A stretch of 17,250 nt of DNA, from the NCBI GenBank assembly GCA_964567295.1, contig CAZMLU010000035.1, positions 1 through 17,250 of the forward strand. Reading direction: 5' to 3'. The translations under genes and the position numbers were made by a program. A model generated the notes under the pieces. The model was not told the origin of the DNA. It saw only the letters and a list, made by a program, of their open reading frames with translations, and did not search any database. Positions 1 through 6,536 of the stretch are shown piece after piece (positions within the stretch are counted from its first letter, which is position 1; every line of letters starts with the position of its first letter). The DNA is from SLJK01 sp964567295 (GTDB lineage Bacteria; Bacillota; Dethiobacteria; DTU022; UBA8154).

Positions 1-73
1 TGTTTGATTATATCCTTTATATTCAACAACTTTATTAAAAATCCTTTTCATTATCAAACTTCAACATATAACT

Positions 74-859
74 TCAAGTAGAATCCACTTTCTTAATTTC
101 TTCAAAGATTTCGCTGCAAATTATCTTGTTGCCTGCTATTAGAGAAACTTGCCTTCTCTCCGGTAATAAAATAATCTCACCCCCTGCTTCCGTGACTAGC
201 AGGTTGCCTGCTTCAACATCCCAGGGCCCCAGGTTGATTTCCCAATAACCGTCAAGCCTGCCTGCTGCCACGCAGGCCAAATCATAGGCTGCTGCGCCCA
301 TTCTGCGCAAACCCCTTACCCTCGGCACAAAATGAGCGATGTACTTGGCATTATTATCCGGGTGGGTAGCTTTATCGTAAGGGAAGCCGGTGGCCAGCAC
401 TGCATCCCGAAGAGTGTCCCTTGTCGATACTTGAATGCTACTACCGTTAAGATAAGCACCGTTTCCTTTAACAGCACTGAACATCTCGTCAAGGAGCGGA
501 TTATATACCAGGCCGAGCACCGTTTCTCCCTTGTGACGCAGGGCAACCGATATGGCAAATATTGGTATGCCCCGGGCGTAGTTAGTCGTCCCGTCCAGGG
601 GGTCCACAACCCAGAGATAATCTGATTCTTGCCGGGTCGCCCCGGACTCTTCCGCTAAAATAGCGTGTTCGGGGTAAGCCTCCCTTATGGCCTCGAGTAA
701 ATATTTTTCGGAGAGTTCATCTACTTCGGTGAGCAGTTCATAGCCGGTTGACTTAGAATCTACGCGAAGATCTTTTTCCCCGAACATTTTTAATTGCAAG
801 GCACCTGTTTCCCTAACCCATTGGGAAGCTTTTTGCGCTGTTTCCTGAAGATTGAGCAC
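74..859 (-). CDS. suhB: Inositol monophosphatase family phosphatase (SuhB-like)
   Basis: A 261-residue protein of the Mg-dependent IMPase/FBPase/NADP-phosphatase superfamily, of normal length. The metal and phosphate-binding motifs are intact: E70-E71 in LAEES, D86-x-L-D89-G-T in WVVDPLDGTTN, and D214 in GPWDVEAG near the C-terminus. It should hydrolyse a small phosphomonoester such as myo-inositol-1-phosphate in the cytosol. Family members also act on fructose-1,6-bisphosphate or NADP, and the sequence alone does not choose between them. The start is a GTG at 859 preceded by AGAGGTG five bases upstream. It lies 69 bases downstream of the macro-domain gene on the same strand and may share its transcript. 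The symbol is used in the family sense only. Confidence 0.88.
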   Translation of the reverse strand: MLNLQETAQKASQWVRETGALQLKMFGEKDLRVDSKSTGYELLTEVDELSEKYLLEAIREAYPEHAILAEESGATRQESDYLWVVDPLDGTTNYARGIPIFAISVALRHKGETVLGLVYNPLLDEMFSAVKGNGAYLNGSSIQVSTRDTLRDAVLATGFPYDKATHPDNNAKYIAHFVPRVRGLRRMGAAAYDLACVAAGRLDGYWEINLGPWDVEAGNLLVTEAGGEIILLPERRQVSLIAGNKIICSEIFEEIKKVDST

Positions 860-928
860 TTCATCACCTCTTTTATGTTAATTCCGGTTTTGTTTTCTAT
901 TTTTGAAATAGCCCCGGCGGGCAGGATG

Positions 929-1456
929 CTAGAGGTGTGAAAGCACCTTTTCGTGAACCTTCAAATCCTTTTCGCTAAACAGGACAAAACGAACCAAATT
1001 TACATTCTGGAGCGTCTTAACCTTTTCCACGACGGTTTTTAAAGCAATTTCTGCCGCTTCTTCTATGGGATAACCGAAAGCACCGGTGGATATAGCGGGA
1101 AATGCAATTGATTGCAGGTTGTGTTCCTCAGCCAAAGCTAAGGCGTTTTTATAGCAGTCGGCGAGCAGCTTATCTTCCGGTTTATCAGCTCCGAAAACCG
1201 GTCCCAGGCAGTGTATGACATGGGAGTTAGGCAGGTTATAACCTTTAGTAATTACCGCCTCCCCCGGTTTAATCGGAGCCAGGGGCACACCCTCTTCTTC
1301 CAGCTCCGGCCCTGCCGCGCGGTGGATAGCGCCGGCCACACCGCCACCCGGCCTGAGTTGAGAATTAGCGGCGTTTACAACGGCACCGATATCCTTTTGT
1401 GCGGTTATATCACCTTGAACCAGCTCCACTGTAACCCCGGAAACCACTTTTTGCAT
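929..1456 (-). CDS. Macro-domain protein, ADP-ribose/O-acetyl-ADP-ribose hydrolase type
   Basis: A 175-residue stand-alone macro domain. Visible motifs are GDIT (about 15-18), VNAANS (26-32), the glycine-rich GGGVAGAIHRAAG (37-49) and the loop AISTGAFGYP (about 120-129), which bind ADP-ribose. The NAAN plus GGGVxGAIH pattern is that of the MacroD/YmdB type, which removes ADP-ribose from proteins or deacetylates O-acetyl-ADP-ribose. The ATG start follows GGAGG nine bases upstream, and a good SigA-like promoter lies about 60 bases before the start. It is divergent from the amidohydrolase at 1626 and upstream of the IMPase-family gene. No ADP-ribosyltransferase or sirtuin partner is visible nearby, so the physiological target is unknown. 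Confidence 0.92.
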   Translation of the reverse strand: MQKVVSGVTVELVQGDITAQKDIGAVVNAANSQLRPGGGVAGAIHRAAGPELEEEGVPLAPIKPGEAVITKGYNLPNSHVIHCLGPVFGADKPEDKLLADCYKNALALAEEHNLQSIAFPAISTGAFGYPIEEAAEIALKTVVEKVKTLQNVNLVRFVLFSEKDLKVHEKVLSHL

Positions 1457-1516
1457 TTTTATGGGCCTCCTTTTAAAAATTGGCCAAGCAAATAGTAAAA
1501 ATGTTAACTTTATTTA

Positions 1517-1545
1517 ATTCTAACAGTTGCAGCCGAATATTTCAA
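1517..1545 (-). promoter_or_regulatory. SigA-type promoter of the macro-domain gene
   Basis: On the minus strand TTGAAA (1540-1545) and TAGAAT (1517-1522) are separated by exactly 17 bases. Both hexamers match the consensus at four or more positions, and the distance of about 60 bases to the start codon at 1456 is reasonable. Predicted from sequence only. Confidence 0.6.
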
Positions 1546-1547
1546 CG

Positions 1548-1577
1548 TAGACAAGAACCGTTTACTTGTTTTATGAT
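1548..1577 (+). promoter_or_regulatory. SigA-type promoter of the amidohydrolase gene
   Basis: On the plus strand TAGACA (1548-1553) and TATGAT (1572-1577) are separated by 18 bases, each one mismatch from consensus. The site is back to back with the promoter of the macro-domain gene and about 50 bases before the GTG start at 1626. Predicted from sequence only. Confidence 0.5.
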
Positions 1578-1625
1578 ATACACGTCCGGTTGCTTAAATC
1601 CAGGTTGCAAAAGGAGTTGATAAAA

Positions 1626-2342
1626 GTGCTTGTCCTTGACGCCCATATTCATTGTGGGTTGACTCTTCCTTTTGAGCAAATCAGTGCTCTCTGGCAAGAG
1701 GGTAATATTGACGGTGGGGTGGTTTTTTCCCCGGTGGAGGAAATTTATGACCGTTTTGACAGCAATTTTGAGGACAGTGATCTCTACCGCGAATCCAGGA
1801 AGAATGTGCATCAGTACCTACAGTCGTTGAGTGCAGACAATGTCATGCCTTTCTGGTTTGTTTGGAATGATTTTATACTTCCCGCGCAAGGGTTCAAAGG
1901 AATTAAGTGGCACAGGCACTCCAACGAGCCTAACTACAACTATGGTTCGCCAAAATGCCAGGAATTCATCGAGTATATTTGTTCTTTTAAGATGCCTGTT
2001 ACCCTGGAAGAGGAGTTCCATCACACGTTAAATTTCGTTAAACGTATTAACGGTAAAACCCCGGTTATTATCCCCCATTTCGGCGGTTTAAACGGTGGTT
2101 ACCAAAACCTAAAAAGAGCAGGACTATTTGAAAATCCTGCTGTTTACGTGGATACAGCCTTGGCCGCTACCAGGGAAGTTGAAGATTTTGCGGAAGCATA
2201 TGGGGTGGAAAGGATACTTTTCGGAAGTGACTTTCCCTTTAGTAAACCTGTGCATGAACGTGCCAAGGTAGAGCGCATTTTTAAAGGTGAGGAGCTTGAA
2301 AAAGTGCTGGCCCAAAATCTCCTACAGATAATTCCTGGATAG
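1626..2342 (+). CDS. Metal-dependent amidohydrolase-family protein (TIM barrel)
   Basis: A 238-residue protein of the amidohydrolase-related family (COG2159-like). Visible pieces are the N-terminal metal motif DAHIHCG directly after the start, GIKWHRH, the strand TPVIIPHFGG with a metal-ligand histidine, and the C-terminal FGSDFPFSKP holding the catalytic aspartate. These are the beta-strand ends that carry the metal ligands in this superfamily. The start is taken as the GTG at 1626: AAGGAG lies nine bases upstream and the HxH motif then falls at its usual place near the N-terminus. The reading frame extends 20 codons further upstream, but that part has no family-like sequence and would overlap the promoter. 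Substrate unknown. It is one of only two plus-strand genes here and converges on the recombinase/zinc-ribbon pair. Confidence 0.82.
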   Translation: MLVLDAHIHCGLTLPFEQISALWQEGNIDGGVVFSPVEEIYDRFDSNFEDSDLYRESRKNVHQYLQSLSADNVMPFWFVWNDFILPAQGFKGIKWHRHSNEPNYNYGSPKCQEFIEYICSFKMPVTLEEEFHHTLNFVKRINGKTPVIIPHFGGLNGGYQNLKRAGLFENPAVYVDTALAATREVEDFAEAYGVERILFGSDFPFSKPVHERAKVERIFKGEELEKVLAQNLLQIIPG

Positions 2343-2348
2343 GTTTAA

Positions 2349-2651
2349 TCATTGTTCAGGGGGACCAAAGTTTACCCGGTAAAAGTCCTGTTTTATTTTT
2401 TCTAGCAGTGCTTCTACGCTTTCACCACATCCGGGACATTGATCTAATTGCCTGTTAAGGATATAACCGCAGCGACATTTAATAGCATGCATGGGTAGGT
2501 TTCCCTTCTTTCCCTTTGCAGTTACTTTTTTAGGAGGTTCTTCGGGGGATGTGGATGATGATTCGGGTCTATCTGCCTCTGGCAGCTGGCTATGCGGCTG
2601 CCTCTCCCCAACGAAAAAATCGCAATTCGTCATCAATTTCTTCATGATCAA
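2349..2651 (-). CDS. Small zinc-ribbon protein overlapping the recombinase gene
   Basis: An open frame of up to 100 codons whose C-terminal half contains a clear zinc ribbon (CRCGY, ten residues, CPGCG) followed by a short helix. The N-terminal half is a low-complexity linker rich in Pro, Glu, Ser and Lys. The start is uncertain. TTG at 2651 and ATG at 2645 or 2633 lie inside the 3' end of the recombinase gene and lack a good ribosome binding site. ATG at 2492, with a weak AAGGG ten bases upstream, would give a 47-residue ribbon alone. The first option implies about 40-60 bases of overlap and translational coupling to the recombinase. It converges on the amidohydrolase gene with a gap of six bases. 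Function unknown; a nucleic-acid or protein adaptor role is possible. Confidence 0.55.
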   Translation of the reverse strand: MIMKKLMTNCDFFVGERQPHSQLPEADRPESSSTSPEEPPKKVTAKGKKGNLPMHAIKCRCGYILNRQLDQCPGCGESVEALLEKIKQDFYRVNFGPPEQ

Positions 2652-3186
2652 GATAGGTATAAATCATGGTAGTCGAAAGGCTGGAGTGCCCTAAAGCCTT
2701 TTGTACCAAGCGGATATTTTTGGTTTTCCTATATAGCTCAGCAGCGAAAGTATGCCTCAGGGTATGAGGAAAAATGTTTTTCTTGATATTGGCCTTTCTG
2801 GCCAGTCTTTTTACCATTTCCCTGACATAACGGTTGTCAAGCTTTCCACCTTTTAAAGTACAAAAGAAATACTTGCTATTTGGCCTGACCTTCAACCATT
2901 TTTTAAAAAGTTCAAGATTCTCCTTGCTGACCCAAAGAGTGCGTTTCTTGTTTTCTTTTTCTCCTATAACCCTTAACTCTCCGCTCTCCAGATCAATGCT
3001 ATCCTTTTTCAGGTCGGTTAATTCTGAGAGCCGAAGGCCCGCTTCCAGCATTGTTCTTAACATACAAAGGTTACGAATACCCGTCGGGGCCTTTGGATTG
3101 GGAATAGAAAGAAGATCTTCCTGTTCTTTTTCAGTTAATATCTCCGGCAATTTAGGGGAACCTGCTCCTTGATTATTCAAAACCAC
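2590..3186 (-). CDS. Tyrosine recombinase/integrase, catalytic domain only
   Basis: A 198-residue XerC/XerD-like site-specific recombinase. All active-site boxes are visible: R52 in AGLRLSEL, the beta-hairpin lysine in the GEKENKKRT region (about 79-81), HTLRH with H141 and R144, H167 in LGHSSLSTT, and the nucleophile Tyr most likely Y176 in TTMIYTYL. The usual N-terminal SAM-like core-binding domain (about 100 residues) is missing: only about 20 residues precede the catalytic domain. The start is a GTG at 3186 with GGAGG ten bases upstream, so the short form looks genuine rather than truncated by a frameshift. A promoter-like pair lies upstream. No attachment site or tRNA is adjacent, so it is not obviously a phage or island integrase. 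Confidence 0.85.
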   Translation of the reverse strand: MVLNNQGAGSPKLPEILTEKEQEDLLSIPNPKAPTGIRNLCMLRTMLEAGLRLSELTDLKKDSIDLESGELRVIGEKENKKRTLWVSKENLELFKKWLKVRPNSKYFFCTLKGGKLDNRYVREMVKRLARKANIKKNIFPHTLRHTFAAELYRKTKNIRLVQKALGHSSLSTTMIYTYLDHEEIDDELRFFRWGEAAA

Positions 3187-3246
3187 GACCCTAACACCTC
3201 CACCACTTTGTGATTTGCATGCCTCTTAGCATTTAAATACTTATAA

Positions 3247-3275
3247 AATATATTTTAGGTATTATATAGCGGCAA
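3247..3275 (-). promoter_or_regulatory. Putative SigA-type promoter of the recombinase gene
   Basis: On the minus strand TTGCCG (3270-3275) and TATATT (3247-3252) are separated by 17 bases, in the short AT-rich gap between the VWA gene and the recombinase. The -35 box is only a moderate match. Confidence 0.42.
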
Positions 3276-3286
3276 ATGTTTCGCTT

Positions 3287-4483
3287 TTATCTCTTTACTT
3301 TTAGTTTTTTAATTCCCAGATCCAGGCCCTCCAGGGTGAGTTCATACATAGGAAATATATCCCGAATCAAAGATATGCTATAAGAGCCTATTGTACGGCT
3401 CCAGAAATTAGAAGGAATAGGATTTAACCAGATAGAGTGATCAAAGTGAGAAGCAATTCGCTGCAGCCAGTAAATGCCAGGCTCGTTGTTACTGATAGAC
3501 CAGTCAATAGCTCCTCCGACCATGGTAAGTTCACTGGGAGCCATACTGGCGTCTCCGACAATAATAACCTTATATTCAGGGTCTAGCTGGTGTAACAAAT
3601 GCTCAGTTTTAATAGAATTTCGCGGACTACAAGAAGGATCCAGGAAAATATTTTCATAAATACAGTTGTGAAAATAATAAAAGCGCAAATCCCTAAAGTG
3701 AGTTGCCTTGTTAATCGCGGTAAAAAGTTGGCTGCAGATACGCATATACGGAAGCATAGAACCGCCGGAATCCATCATCAAAGCCACTTTTACATCATTC
3801 TTACGTCCCCGGTCCCAAATAAGCTCCAGCAAACCCCCTTTATCAGCGGTCGCTTGAATGGTTTCTTCAATATTTAGCTCTTCTTTGGGACTTTCGTCCT
3901 TACTGGTTAACTGCCGCAGCTTGCGCAAAGCTACTTCAAACTGCCGCACTCCTATAGTTTCGTCGGTACGAAAACCTTTAAATTTACGCTCTCCGGCAAC
4001 TTTAACTGCAGATTTATTGACCGATTCACCACCGATGCGAACCCCTGCAGGATGATGCCCGGAATGGCCAAAAGGTGACCTGCCTCCTGTCCCTATCCAC
4101 TTACTTCCGCCATGGTGCTCACCGTCTTGTTCTTTCATTCTTTCTTCCAAACGTTTGCGAAGTTCTTCCAGGTCCCAATCCTGAAACTGCTTACGTTCTT
4201 CAGGAGAAATGTGCAGAGGTGGCAGTGCATTTTCCAGCCATTTCATCACACGCTCCGTAAGTTCATCTGAAGACTCGATACCATCAAAATAATGCTGGAA
4301 GGCCAGGTCATACTTGTCGTAATATGTTTCGCTTTTAACCAGTATGGCTCTGGCCAAGTGATAAAACCCTGAAAGGCTGGAATAAGCCATTCCTCGACTT
4401 AAAGCCTCCATCAGGGTCATCCACTCAGTGATAGAAACTGGGACACCATAGCCCCTCAACAGATAAAAAAAGTTAACAAACAT
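3287..4483 (-). CDS. VWA-domain protein, CoxE-like partner of MoxR ATPase
   Basis: A 398-residue protein with a von Willebrand factor A domain in its C-terminal half and an N-terminal helical region ending in a charged, Gly/His-rich linker (about 115-155). The metal-ion-dependent adhesion site is recognisable in VALMMDSGGSM (D238 to S242), but its third position is Gly instead of the Ser of canonical DxSxS. A second acidic element is VIIVGDASM. There is no signal peptide, so it is probably cytosolic. It begins 11 bases after the MoxR ATPase gene with GGGGAG just before the ATG, so the two are surely co-transcribed. MoxR/VWA pairs act as chaperone-like machines in metal-centre insertion or complex assembly (CoxD/CoxE in CO dehydrogenase maturation). 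No client enzyme is encoded next to it here. Confidence 0.82.
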   Translation of the reverse strand: MFVNFFYLLRGYGVPVSITEWMTLMEALSRGMAYSSLSGFYHLARAILVKSETYYDKYDLAFQHYFDGIESSDELTERVMKWLENALPPLHISPEERKQFQDWDLEELRKRLEERMKEQDGEHHGGSKWIGTGGRSPFGHSGHHPAGVRIGGESVNKSAVKVAGERKFKGFRTDETIGVRQFEVALRKLRQLTSKDESPKEELNIEETIQATADKGGLLELIWDRGRKNDVKVALMMDSGGSMLPYMRICSQLFTAINKATHFRDLRFYYFHNCIYENIFLDPSCSPRNSIKTEHLLHQLDPEYKVIIVGDASMAPSELTMVGGAIDWSISNNEPGIYWLQRIASHFDHSIWLNPIPSNFWSRTIGSYSISLIRDIFPMYELTLEGLDLGIKKLKVKR

Positions 4484-4494
4484 AGAACTCCCCT

Positions 4495-5361
4495 TTACCA
4501 GCTACGTAGTATCCCAGGAGCTTTTCTCTGGGAACCCTGGTTGTGCAGTCTCTGTAAAACTGCGTTAAAATCACGGTCTTTTTTGATCAGTACCCCCAGG
4601 AAAGGAAGTTCCTTCACTATGGCATCAGGGCTGATTCCGCCGACTGTTAAAGCCTGAACCCAGTCCAGGAGTTCACTGGTGCTGGGTTTCTTTTGCAATC
4701 CGTTAATACTGCGTACCCAGTAGAATGCCTTCATTGCTTCTTCCAGTATTTTTTTGTGCAAATCAGGGAAGTGAGCGTGAATAATGGTCTCCATCATTTC
4801 TTCATCAGGAAAAGGTATATAATGGAATACGCATCTTCTTAAAAAAGCATCCGGCAATTCCTTTTCTGCGTTACTGGTTATAATGACTATGGGCCTGTGA
4901 GTGGCTTCGATGGTTTCGTTTGTCTCCGGAATATCGAAACTCATAATATCAAGCTCCCAGAGAAGATCGTTGGGGAACTCAATGTCTGCCTTGTCAACTT
5001 CGTCAATTAATAGCACAACCTGCTCCTGGGAGATAAAGGATTCGCCAAGTTTTCCCAATTTTATATAATGCCTTATATCGGAAACATCATGGTCTCCGAA
5101 CTGGCTATCATAAAGTCTTTGTACGGTGTCGTAGATATAAAGGCCATCCTTAGCTTTTGTGGTGGACTTGATGTTCCAAATTAATATTTCCTTTTCCAAC
5201 TGCTCTGCTATACTCCGGGCCAGCATGGTTTTTCCCGTTCCCGGTTCTCCTTTAATAAGTAAGGGCCTTCCCAATGCTATAGCAATGTTTACACTGTTCT
5301 GCAGGTCTTCTGAGGCAATGTAGTCCTTTGTACCTGAAAATGCTGCCTGGGTTTGCTGCAA
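4495..5361 (-). CDS. MoxR-family AAA+ ATPase
   Basis: A 288-residue single AAA+ module. Walker A is GEPGTGKT (38-45), Walker B is VVLLIDEVDKAD (115-126), sensor 1 is in IVIITSN (N164), and the arginine finger is at DAFLRRCVFHY (R175/R176), an arrangement typical of MoxR proteins. It should form a hexamer that remodels a partner through the VWA protein encoded directly downstream. The start is a TTG at 5361 with GGAGG seven bases upstream; no ATG fits better. The gene is preceded by a 353-base region with DnaA-box-like repeats. The client is unknown: no cox, mox or nitric-oxide-reductase gene is present in the window. Confidence 0.88.
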   Translation of the reverse strand: MQQTQAAFSGTKDYIASEDLQNSVNIAIALGRPLLIKGEPGTGKTMLARSIAEQLEKEILIWNIKSTTKAKDGLYIYDTVQRLYDSQFGDHDVSDIRHYIKLGKLGESFISQEQVVLLIDEVDKADIEFPNDLLWELDIMSFDIPETNETIEATHRPIVIITSNAEKELPDAFLRRCVFHYIPFPDEEMMETIIHAHFPDLHKKILEEAMKAFYWVRSINGLQKKPSTSELLDWVQALTVGGISPDAIVKELPFLGVLIKKDRDFNAVLQRLHNQGSQRKAPGILRSW

Positions 5362-5714
5362 GATAAATCCTCCTTCAAAAATATAATATAGTTTCTTTTC
5401 AAGTATATACTTCTATACCTTCCCTCCCTTTTCCTGCCAGGATCGAAAAATTGTAATAGCGTTCTTTGTTTGCATATTTTACAGAAAAATCCATCTTCAC
5501 GACTTACGAAATTATTATGTAACCCGTTGTGGATATTGTTAAGAATAGCATAAATATATCTTACTCAGGACCTTTGCTGTGGACAACCCTGTGGATAATG
5601 TGGATTATTATGGCGAACAGGTTAACGATTTCTTTTTCTATAAACCCCTCATATCAATAAAAAAGGTGGCTTCTGTTATTAACATAATATTTTTCGCATT
5701 CGGCCTGTAATTTT
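5362..5714. other. Gene-free region between deoC and the MoxR ATPase gene
   Basis: This 353-base AT-rich stretch holds no credible reading frame. Toward the ATPase it has a 12-bp palindrome (AAGTATATACTT, 5401-5412) about 40 bases upstream of the TTG start. In the middle it has the cluster of DnaA-box-like 9-mers described separately. I saw no strong terminator after deoC and no convincing SigA pair for the ATPase gene. It should contain the promoter of the moxR/VWA pair. Confidence 0.6.
5528..5607. promoter_or_regulatory. Cluster of DnaA-box-like 9-mers
   Basis: Four 9-mers in the same orientation resemble TGTGGATAA, the reverse complement of the DnaA box TTATCCACA. They are TGTGGATAT (5528-5536), TGTGGACAA (5578-5586), TGTGGATAA (5590-5598, perfect) and TGTGGATTA (5599-5607). 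The last three start at intervals of 12 and 9 bases. An AT-rich segment (about 5537-5565) lies between the first box and the others. No dnaA, dnaN or other origin gene is adjacent, so a DnaA-binding regulatory or titration site is more likely than the chromosomal origin. Confidence 0.5.
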
Positions 5715-6353
5715 TCAACCTTCTTTTATAATATCGTATGCAGAGCTGGTTCCGATTCTTGCCGCACCGGCGTAAATAAGTTCTCTGGCAAAATCAGCTG
5801 TTTTTATACCTCCGGCAGCTTTAATCTGTACAGAAAGAGGAAGAAGTGACCGTAAAAGGTGGATGTCATTTGTAGACGTCCCGCGGGGTCCAAATCCTGT
5901 AGAGGTTTTGACGAAATCCGCTCCTCCTTCCACCACACATTGGCAGGCCAGTGCTATCTCAGTGCTGCTGAGATAACCTGTCTCGATAATTACTTTTACC
6001 GTTACCCCTGTGTTTACTACCAGGGATATTTCATCAGTAATTTCCTTCTTGTGGCCATCTTTCAGAGCCCCGATGTTTATAACCATATCAATTTCCCGGG
6101 CACCGTTTTTTACTGCCCTCTCTGCAGCATATGCTTTAACATTACTTCCATCTCCCCCTAAAGGAAACCCAATAACGGTGACCGGATAAACTTCGCTTCC
6201 CTGAAGACAAGTAGAGGCCAGAGCAATATAATAGGGATTGACACATATACCACATAAATCGTACTGGCGTGCCTCGCTGCAGAGTTTTTCAATCTCTTCA
6301 ATTCTTGCATCGGGGCGCAGCAATGTAGATTCCAGGTAACCTTCTAAACTCAA
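5715..6353 (-). CDS. deoC: Deoxyribose-phosphate aldolase
   Basis: A 212-residue class I aldolase that cleaves 2-deoxyribose-5-phosphate to glyceraldehyde-3-phosphate and acetaldehyde in deoxynucleoside breakdown. Catalytic residues are present: D89 in REIDMVINIGALKDG, the Schiff-base lysine K149 in ADFVKTSTGF, and K178 in IKAAGGIKT. Length is normal. The N-terminal block usually read as DHTLLKPD is ESTLLRPD here, a mild departure from the family. The start is a TTG at 6353 with AAGGTGG nine bases upstream. It is divergent from mtaD, separated by 183 bases. With the SAM-nucleoside salvage genes nearby it fits a general role in recovering carbon from damaged or deoxy nucleosides. Confidence 0.93.
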   Translation of the reverse strand: MSLEGYLESTLLRPDARIEEIEKLCSEARQYDLCGICVNPYYIALASTCLQGSEVYPVTVIGFPLGGDGSNVKAYAAERAVKNGAREIDMVINIGALKDGHKKEITDEISLVVNTGVTVKVIIETGYLSSTEIALACQCVVEGGADFVKTSTGFGPRGTSTNDIHLLRSLLPLSVQIKAAGGIKTADFARELIYAGAARIGTSSAYDIIKEG

Positions 6354-6536
6354 AACTCGTCACCACCTTGTAGCCCAAGGGCATAATTTTCTGGAACTTA
6401 TTTCTTATATTTTTCATATTCTTGTTCGCTATAGTGTTATAAAAACCTTTTTTACACACATTTCCTGAGAGGATTTTCTAAATTCATGTTGAAAGATGTT
6501 TAATAACTAATGAATCTGTGCAAAAGGGGGATATTT

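Noticed and set aside
2349..3186. Integrated phage or genomic island marked by the recombinase
   Set aside because: No phage genes, flanking direct repeats or adjacent tRNA target; the neighbours are ordinary chromosomal genes.
5528..5607. Chromosomal replication origin
   Set aside because: DnaA-like boxes are present, but no dnaA, dnaN, gyrB or rpmH is adjacent, and the region is short with boxes on one strand only. Kept as a DnaA-box cluster.
6460..6480. CTGAGAGGA, resembling a thiamine riboswitch element
   Set aside because: Only this short string matches; the rest of the TPP aptamer is absent and the downstream gene is not a thiamine gene.
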